13,529 nucleotides of DNA from Euperipatoides rowelli. Its lineage: Eukaryota > Onychophora > Udeonychophora > Euonychophora > Peripatopsidae. Location: NCBI GenBank assembly GCA_003024985.2, contig PXIH01S0048965.1; one strand, given 5' to 3'. Made by a program: the position numbers and the translations under genes. Positions 7,712 through 13,529 of this stretch are shown in pieces. The notes beneath the pieces were generated by a model. It was not told the origin of the DNA. It did no database searches and worked only from the letters and a program-made list of their open reading frames with translations. Position 1 is the stretch's first letter, and each line of letters starts with the position of its first letter.

Positions 7712-7736
7712 AAAATAGTGGTGGGCAGCTAACGGA
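7712..7736 (-). repeat. Right terminal inverted repeat (25 bp)
   Basis: Exact reverse complement of 6092-6116. It lies 2-3 bases beyond the right end of the 108-bp palindrome, so the palindrome is subterminal to this TIR. Confidence 0.9.
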
Positions 7737-7787
7737 TAATATAGTTATATATTAAGAATGATATTTTTAGTAGACTAGTAGATTGTA

Positions 7788-7792
7788 CATAA
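7788..7792. repeat. Target-site duplication, left copy (CATAA)
   Basis: CATAA directly precedes the 5' LTR and is repeated exactly after the 3' LTR at 13408-13412. Five bases is the usual target duplication of Ty1/copia integrases. This shows that the two LTRs belong to one insertion event. Confidence 0.92.
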
Positions 7793-9575
7793 TGGGGGAA
7801 TTTGTAAACATACAATGGTAGTCATATGCCCCCCACCCCCCCACACACATTTTTCATCCTAATGAACTAAAGTGAAGCAAGTATCACTAATGACAACATT
7901 TCCTCATATGGTATCTAACATGTTTATGTTTAAAAATTACATTGAGTTAATGTTTATTTTTTTCAGAAATATTTTTTTATATAATCATTTGGTTTTATAA
8001 AACATTTATTAATCCATATTTAGATATAATTTAACATGATAAGAACAATAATGATAAATTTAATAAATGTTATAAATGAAGGTTTAGACACTATTATTAA
8101 ACATTATGTTTCTAGATTAATACTGTTGTAAATGATATTGGTGTCAGAGTGAAAAACATTGAACAGGAGCAGCCATCAAAGTTAGGCATTATCCCTAACT
8201 AAACTTGATACTGTTTTAGTCTCATGAAAATGTGAGTATGACTATATAGCATCTTTCTTCTTAGTCCTCTAACTTGTCTTATCTGGCTCTTGGCAGCCAC
8301 CATGCTTTTATAGTTAGCAATTAACATGTAGTGATCAAGTTTGCATCATCTGAATATTAAGATATTAGCATGCTGAAAATATACAGCATATTCTCAATGG
8401 GGTACCCGATGTTTTGAAGAAACGATCACCCCCAAAATCTAAAACTTTTGGGGAGTCTCAACGTCTAACGGAAGGTAAAAGTATATGTTAAGTATTAATA
8501 ATCTCAAGCTTGTATTGGCAAATAATTGTATTGGTTAATGCAATTAATTTAGTAATCTGTGTAGTTGTAATTCAGACATGCTTGGGAGATCTATTAAGCA
8601 AAAAGGTAAACTTAACGAATTAAATAATTGATCAAAGCAAATCAATATTGGATCCTCATCCCCATGTGACTCGAACTAATAATGTTCACTGTCTGTTAAG
8701 GAGAGGTACTAGGACCTAAAAGTACTTATAAGTTCACTACTATAACTAACTGTATTTATATTACAATCATTATATTGTAGTAATATATGCTAATAAAAAA
8801 GGATATAGCTACATATATCTAGTATCAGATATACAGCTATGATCGTATTGCACTAATGATAATAGTTAGACAACAATGCAGGAGAGTTTATGATTGCTAA
8901 TTAAGTTTTCATCAATTGTACAACCAGCTCATTAATTGGCACTCTCACAGTAACTAACATCATTTCACTTATTTCAAATCATTGTATATAAAATTATCAT
9001 GACAAGTTTAAATATCAGTGCAAATTATAGAACAGAGTACGTTTTACAGAATTAGTTTTGAATTAGTACCGAGAATCAAATCATTGTTGATATATTGTAA
9101 GATTATCCATTCATATTGCATATTTGCATTAGTCACCTGTATTAAGTAATGACTACATATTTGAAACATCTGTAGTGATAATACATCTGAATACTATATG
9201 AACAGTAAATTAACATCTGATTGTTTGTTCAACTAAATATAGCAATATTGAAGTACATATGAGTGCACTGAGTTTTGTGCAGTTTTAACCAACATTGAAG
9301 TTTGATCAATATGATATGACACGTTATAATACATATAATTAAATTTTATATTTTTAAATTTCCAATCAGTTCAAGAATTCATTGAATGCTAAAACATATC
9401 TTTATCTACACATTAGTCCACCATTATTGATATTTGTCTATTCATGATACAGGAATGGCCGTTACTTCCAACACTACCTTTTGAATCATATCTTGAGTTA
9501 TATCTGTGATAAATAATACCCTCACATACCATTTTTATCCATTGTATTGCTTAATATATATTCACCCCTTCAACA
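7793..9575 (+). repeat. 5' long terminal repeat (1783 bp)
   Basis: Begins TGGGGGAATTTGTAAACATA and ends CACCCCTTCAACA. It aligns along its whole length with 11745-13407. It is about 120 bp longer, mainly because of 99 bp at 8080-8178 and 24 bp at 8301-8324 that the 3' LTR lacks. It also has a C-run (7829-7842) and an 8-bp stem, CCCCAAAA (8430-8437) with TTTTGGGG (8446-8453), where the 3' LTR has unrelated sequence. LTRs of animal copia elements are usually a few hundred bases, so this length is unusual. No open frame of note. Confidence 0.95.
8985..8993 (+). promoter_or_regulatory. Candidate TATA box in the 5' LTR
   Basis: TATATAAAA, conserved at 12813-12821 in the 3' LTR. It is a plausible RNA polymerase II core element for element transcription, but the LTR is so AT-rich that chance matches are expected. 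Confidence 0.35.
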
Positions 9576-9592
9576 TGTTATGTGCCAAGGAC
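9576..9592 (+). promoter_or_regulatory. Primer-binding site, half-tRNA (initiator Met) type
   Basis: Directly after the LTR's terminal CA lies TGTTATGTGCCAAGGAC. Compared with GGTTATGGGCCCAGCAC, the complement of the anticodon region of animal initiator tRNA-Met, 13 of 17 positions agree (tRNA sequence from memory). Drosophila copia is primed by a fragment of that tRNA at the same place. There is no match to an ordinary tRNA 3'-end site (a TGG start). Mismatches fit an old copy. Confidence 0.65.
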
Positions 9593-9685
9593 ATTAGTGG
9601 TCAGCCTGTATCGCGATAGAAAGAGAACAAAAACAAAAACATCAATAAGTGACAACGCAACACTGAACACCCTGCAGAGTAAATT
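9593..9685 (+). other. Untranslated leader of the copia element
   Basis: Short A-rich leader between the primer site and the first ATG (9686), with a run of AACAAAAACAAAAAC type sequence (about 9627-9642). No splice site or gene is evident. Confidence 0.5.
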
Positions 9686-10019
9686 ATGACTGTAATCGAA
9701 TGGAATTCTTACATTCAAGAGCTTAACAGCAGAGAGTTCATATTGGACTCAGGAGCCACAGCACACATGAGTCCGTGGTGAACTGGCAAGGGTACAGGAC
9801 AATGAAACACGTCATAATGTCAATGGGAAAGAAATGGCAGTAACGGGAAAAGGAGACAGTATGGTAAGCCTCGCTTCAGGGCCAAATGCAGTGACCAAGA
9901 TGATACTTAGAAACATGTTATATGTACTGGAATTGTCACACAATCTAGTATCGATGACTCAGCTGATGAACAAAGGATATCATCATGATAAAACAAAACA
10001 CAATAACCAAATTAGATGA
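9686..10019 (+). pseudogene. Copia aspartic protease remnant, possibly fused to a gag start
   Basis: The first ATG (9686) opens 31 codons ending at TGA 9779-9781. They contain FILDSGATAHMS with the protease active-site triad DSG (Asp codon 9746-9748), which family members use to cut the Gag-Pol polyprotein. The roughly 14 residues before it (MTVIEWNSYIQELN) may be the first residues of gag joined to the protease by deletion of the rest of gag. After a frameshift at about 9780, the domain continues to 10019 with MILRNMLYVLELSHNLVSM and a following KGY, matching the (I/L)..VLYVP.L..NL.S(V/M)..L...GY block. No CCHC zinc knuckle is seen. A further frameshift occurs at about 9985. Confidence 0.85.
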
Positions 10020-10149
10020 TTTCACCAGCATAAGTGAACACAAACAAGATGGGAAATACATAATACACATGGACCTGACATGTTACACTTATCCAGATAA
10101 AATGTACCAAACTGGTAGGCACAACACAGGAAAGATGGACCTGAAAGAC
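10020..10149 (+). pseudogene. Protease-RT junction where integrase is missing
   Basis: In copia elements about 1.2 kb or more encoding the pre-integrase HHCC zinc finger and the DDE integrase lies between protease and RT. Here only about 130 bp separates them, and no HHCC or DDE pattern is visible. The residual frame includes KQDGKYIIHMDL, possibly from just after the protease. The deletion junction should lie within about 10060-10140. Without integrase, the copy is non-autonomous. Confidence 0.75.
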
Positions 10150-11036
10150 ATCCAAAAAGAACCAGACACATGGAGAGACATATACAAAATGACTCCCAAA
10201 GCATAGCAACTGTGGAATTTGGCCATGGAAAAAGAGGTCAGAAATTTCAACAGGAACCAAACATAGACACCAGAAGTACCCCCCCGAAGGCACAAGCATA
10301 ATTCACACGAGGTGGAAGTACAAGGCAAAGATAAATGAAGAGGAACAAGTAACCAAGATTCGAGTGTGACTAGTAGCCAAAGGCTTTGAACAGCAATACG
10401 GGCAACAATACGACTCCAGCTATGCACTAGTGATAAAACAAGTCACATTTAGGACATTACTAGTATTGGCCACCAAACACAACTGGATGGTTCAACATGT
10501 GGACATGGACTTGGCCTTCCTATATGGTAGGCTGAAAGAGAGCTTACCATTCATCTCTCCCAACAAATTGGGAGAGATGTTCAAACTACATGCTGCCATA
10601 TATGGACTAAAACAGGCTTCCACGAGTGGTACGATCGCCTGAAGAAAAGTCTCAACAACAGAATCTGATTGAAAGTGAAAGTGACCCCTGTCTGTTTATG
10701 AACTATATAGATGAACAACCTTACTTTGTGATATCCCACATGGATGACATGTTAATAATAGGCAATGAAGAACCAAACATAAATCAGATTATACAAAAAT
10801 TGAAGACCGAGTACTCTATCAAAGACCTGGGGAATGTACTTGGGGATGCATCTTCACAAAGTGGATAAGCCCAAAGCATACCAGATAAGCCCAAAAAAAA
10901 ACAAGATCATAAAGATTATGGAAAATAATAACATGAAATACTGTATAACTAGCAAAATCCCAATTTTACCTGACTACCTGGCACAGAAGCTAACAGATGA
11001 ATCCCAAAAAATGCAAGACATAAAAGCAAAACAAAA
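10150..11036 (+). pseudogene. Copia reverse transcriptase domain, broken
   Basis: Starts with the EP.T...(M).. block (EPDTWRDIYKM, 10159), then WNLAMEKEV, VPPEGT-type and RWKYKAK blocks, and LVAKGFEQQYG. The first catalytic Asp lies in HVDMDLAFLYG (codon 10502-10504). Next come KLHAAIYGLKQAS, then DPCLFMN, and the catalytic pair in HMDDMLIIG (codons 10743-10748; the family usually has Y/V-VDD-I/M), IKDLG, YLGMHLHK and a C-terminal KIMENNNMKYC. Breaks: TAG 10204-10206; TAG 10264-10266 where Trp is expected; a 7-C run near 10279-10285 that shifts frame; TGA 10367-10369 where Arg is expected; frameshifts near 10620 and 10660; and one at about 10834-10865. A stop ends one frame at 11043. Confidence 0.94.
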
Positions 11037-11666
11037 ACACTAGGAGAAGTACTATACCTTGCCAACACAAGCCGACCAGACATAGCATTGGCCACAGGTA
11101 TTTTGGGCAGAAGTGCACACTCACTATCACATTTAGACTAGGAAGCACTAAAGCGAGTGGTGGGATATCTAAAAGGAAGGAAAGAGAATAGGTTGACACT
11201 AGGACATTTAGATCATGCAGAACTAATAACTTACTCCGACGCCAACTGGGGGGGGGGGTATGTTTCCCATACAAAAAGGTCCACCAGTGGAGGGTGCCAC
11301 ATACTTCATGGCAGCTTGATATCATGGTCCAGCGTCCAACAGAAGAATGTAACTTTGTTGACTGCTGAAGCCGAATATGTAGCGGCTGTAGAAGCAGCCA
11401 AGGAAACAACATGGATTCACGGACTGTTGAATGATTTATCCTTCAAACCACAACTACCAATAGATTTCAACTGTGACAACCAGAGTACAATTGCAGTTGT
11501 CAGCACAATGAGAAATAAATCTTCAACCAAACATATAGCACTAAGAATGCAATATCTGAGAGAACTAGTTGATCAAGGCTTCATAATGATAAAATACTGT
11601 AGCACTCAACAAATGTTAGCAGACATATTGACAAAACACCTTCCATTTCCAAAACATCAATTATGA
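11037..11666 (+). pseudogene. Copia RNase H domain, nearly open
   Basis: Degrades the RNA strand during reverse transcription. One frame from 11037 to the TGA at 11664-11666 covers the RT-RNase H connection (LANTSRPDIALATG) and the whole RNase H. There is a single TAG (11139-11141) where family members have Trp. Catalytic residues are all present: Asp in YSDANW (11238-11240), Glu in TAEAEY (11367-11369) and Asp in CDNQS (11475-11477). The family block SSTKHIALRMQYLREL and the C-terminal QQMLADILTKHLP are also present. An 11-G run (11248-11258) encodes GGG right after SDANW. This is the best-preserved part of the element, about 169 residues after the stop. Confidence 0.95.
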
Positions 11667-11735
11667 TGCAAGAACTTATGGATCCTTCCAGACACCTCAA
11701 AAACAAGGGAAAGACTCAAACAGCGAATAAACATT
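11667..11735 (+). other. Short 3' internal segment
   Basis: Untranslated stretch between the pol stop and the polypurine tract. Nothing else recognised. Confidence 0.5.
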
Positions 11736-11744
11736 AAGGGGGAG
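11736..11744 (+). promoter_or_regulatory. Polypurine tract (plus-strand primer site)
   Basis: AAGGGGGAG ends exactly at the TG that opens the 3' LTR. In this class, the tract survives RNase H and primes plus-strand DNA. Its perfect placement confirms the LTR boundary at 11745. Confidence 0.88.
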
Positions 11745-13407
11745 TGTGGGAATTTTAAACATACCATTGCAGTAATATGCTCCTCCACCCACACATTTTT
11801 CATCCTAATGAACTAAAGTGAAGCAAGTATCACTAATGACAACATTTCCTCATACGGTATCTAACATGTATATGTTTAAAAATTACATTGAGTTAATGTT
11901 TATTTTATTCAGAAATATATTTTTTATATATTTAATCATTTGCTTTTATAAAACATTTATTAATCCATATTTAGATATAATTTAACATGATAAGAACATT
12001 AATGATAAATTTAATAAATGTTATAAATGAAAGTTAGGCATTATCCCTAACTAAACTTGATACTGTTTTAGTCTCATGAAAACGATAGTATGACGATATA
12101 GTGTCTTTCTTTTTAGTCCTCTAACTTGTCTTATCTGGCACATGGCAGCCAACATGTGGTGATCAAGTTTGCATCAACTGAATATTGAGATGTTTGCATG
12201 CTGAAAATATACAGCATATTCTCAATGGGGTACACGATGTTTTGAAGAAACGATCGGAAGAAAAATAGTAAGTAGCTGAACTGGGGGAGTCTCAAAGTCT
12301 AACGAAAGGTAAAAGTATATGTTAAGTATTAATAATCTCAAGCTTGTATTGGCAAATAATTGTACAGTTAATGCATTTAATTTAGTAATCTGTATAGGTC
12401 TAGTTGTAATTCAGACATACTTGTGAGATCTATAAGCAAAAAGGTAAACTTAACAAATTAAATAATTGATCTAAGCAAATCAATATTGGATCCCCACGTG
12501 ACTCGAACTAATAACGTTTCGCTGTCTGTTGATGAGAGGTACTAAAGGACCTAAAAGTACTTATAAGTTCACTACTATAACTAACTGTATTTATATTACA
12601 ATCATTATATTGTAGTAATATATGTTAATAAACATGGATAGAGCTACAGATATCTAGTATCAGATATACAGCTTCAGTATTGCACTAATGATAATAGACA
12701 ACAATGCAGGAGAGTTTATGATCGCTAATTAAGTTTTCATAAATTGTACAACCAGCTCATTAATTGGCACTCTCACAGTAACTAACATCATTTCACTTAT
12801 TTCAAATCATTGTATATAAAATTATCATGACAAGTTTAAATATCAGTATAAATTACAGTACAGAGTACATGTTATAGAATTATTACCGAGAATCAAATCA
12901 TTGTTGATATATTGCAAGATTATCCAATCATATTGCATATTTGTGTTAGTCCACTGTATTAAGTACTCATGTGTGTGTTCTCTATCATATTTGAAACATC
13001 TGTAGTGATAATACATCTGAATACTATACCAACAGTAAATGAACATCTGATTGTTTGTTCAACTAAATACAGCAATATTGAAGTGTGTAATACATATGAG
13101 TACATTGAGTTTTGTGCAGTTTTAACCAACATTGAAGTTTGATTTGTATGAAACGTTACAGTATATTACAATAATTAAATTTTATATTTTAAAATTTCCA
13201 ATCAGTTCAAGAATTTATTGAATGCTAAAACATAATATCTTTATTACATATTAGTCCACCATAATTGTTATTTGTCTATTCATGATACAGGAATGGCTGT
13301 TACTTCCAACACTACCTTATGAATCATACCTTGAGTTATATCTGTGATAAATAATACCCTCACATACCATTTTTATCCTTGTATAATATATATTCACCCC
13401 TCCAACA
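11745..13407 (+). repeat. 3' long terminal repeat (1663 bp)
   Basis: Begins TGTGGGAATTTTAAACATAC and ends CACCCCTCCAACA. It is a collinear match to 7793-9575, mostly with scattered substitutions. It lacks the 99-bp and 24-bp segments of the 5' LTR, has different sequence at about 12257-12287, and carries small insertions of its own (about 12967-12985 and 13084-13091). Candidate TATATAAAA at 12813-12821 and AATAAA at 12627-12632 are weak guesses for transcription signals. A 67-codon minus-strand open frame here is chance. Confidence 0.95.
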
Positions 13408-13412
13408 CATAA
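13408..13412. repeat. Target-site duplication, right copy (CATAA)
   Basis: Exact match to 7788-7792, immediately after the terminal CA of the 3' LTR. Confidence 0.92.
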
Positions 13413-13529
13413 TAGGAACTGTAATGAAGTGTATCATTCCTAGTTATTTAGTTATCTTGTCATTAAACCAAGTTAGTAAATTAAGTGTCATTCTCTGTGT
13501 GCATTATTAACAATATACAGTGTGTGTGG
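13413..13529. other. Right flank, no feature
   Basis: AT-rich DNA that was contiguous with 7737-7787 before the copia insertion. No gene or repeat recognised; it ends in a short TGTG-type run. Confidence 0.5.

Larger units (their letters stand above)
6092..7736. mobile_element. Candidate non-autonomous DNA transposon with 25-bp TIRs
   Basis: A perfect 25-bp inverted repeat bounds this 1645-bp segment: 6092-6116, beginning TCCGTTAGCTGCCCACCACT, and 7712-7736, its exact reverse complement. Chance occurrence is very unlikely. Inside are two direct copies of a roughly 140-bp block, a third inverted copy, an internal inverted-repeat pair, and a 108-bp palindrome near the right TIR. No transposase or other protein is recognisable; a 64-codon open frame at 7049-7243 looks like chance. 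No target-site duplication is visible (left flank ends TTAGAC, right flank starts TAATAT), so the true ends may lie elsewhere, or the duplication has decayed. The superfamily is not determinable. Subterminal repeats plus a hairpin near one end also recall Helentron-like non-autonomous elements. Confidence 0.68.
7793..13407 (+). mobile_element. Ty1/copia LTR retrotransposon, complete ends, internally deleted
   Basis: A 5615-bp insertion bounded by TG...CA LTRs and a 5-bp target duplication. Order on the plus strand: 5' LTR (7793-9575), primer-binding site (9576), short leader, protease, reverse transcriptase, RNase H, polypurine tract (9 purines before 11745), 3' LTR (11745-13407). RT upstream of RNase H, with protease first, fits the copia order (gag-PR-IN-RT-RH), but the internal region is only 2169 bp: nearly all of gag and the integrase are missing. 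Pol is broken by at least four stops and several frameshifts. The LTRs differ by substitutions and several indels, so the insertion is not recent. Any past transposition after the deletions would have needed proteins from intact relatives. Confidence 0.96.

Noticed and set aside
10012-10427. Minus-strand open frames of 60-112 codons over the copia RT start
   Set aside because: They are antisense shadows of the copia pol remnant; the plus strand carries the RT motifs.
11248-11258. 11-G run as a sequencing error causing a frameshift
   Set aside because: The RNase H frame reads correctly through it, with SDANW before and a (R/K)STSG block after, so no length error is needed.
10990-11412. 140-codon minus-strand open frame
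   Set aside because: Antisense to the RNase H domain, which has all three catalytic acidic residues on the plus strand.
12843-13046. 67-codon minus-strand open frame in the 3' LTR
   Set aside because: The corresponding stretch of the 5' LTR does not preserve it; composition is that of AT-rich LTR sequence.
7793-13407. Two separate solo LTR insertions rather than one element
   Set aside because: The exact CATAA duplication on the outer sides only, plus the primer site and polypurine tract on the inner sides, show a single insertion.

Overview
This window looks like gene-free, repeat-built DNA from an AT-rich metazoan genome, most likely an invertebrate. No bacterial gene organisation is present (no operons, no ribosome binding sites, no long open frames). 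No intact host gene, tRNA or rRNA was found. The species cannot be named from the sequence.

Layout from left to right. (1) 130-2073 is a near spacer-less imperfect palindrome with arms of about 0.97 kb. (2) 2074-2849 is AT-rich, T-run-rich DNA with two back-to-back perfect hairpins and one short open frame of unknown meaning. (3) About 2850-6091 is a decayed non-LTR retrotransposon (LINE, CR1/L2/jockey-like) on the minus strand. It keeps recognisable apurinic-type endonuclease and reverse transcriptase domains in the normal order, but is broken by stops, frameshifts and loss of the catalytic YADD block. (4) 6092-7736 is bounded by a perfect 25-bp terminal inverted repeat. It holds two direct copies and one inverted copy of a block containing TTAGGG-like sequence, plus a 108-bp palindrome close to its right end. 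It is a candidate non-autonomous DNA transposon with no coding capacity. (5) 7793-13407 is a complete but internally deleted Ty1/copia LTR retrotransposon on the plus strand. It has 5-bp target-site duplications (CATAA), unusually long LTRs (1783 and 1663 bp), a primer-binding site resembling the half-tRNA (initiator Met anticodon region) site of Drosophila copia, and a polypurine tract. The pol remnant has protease, reverse transcriptase and RNase H, while gag and integrase are largely missing.

All coding remnants are pseudogenes of mobile elements, so nothing here should make working protein. The parts of most interest are structural: the long palindrome (possible hairpin RNA source or foldback element), the compound TIR element, and the copia element's long and structurally diverged LTRs with the tRNA-fragment-type priming site. 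All percentages and alignments were judged by eye.
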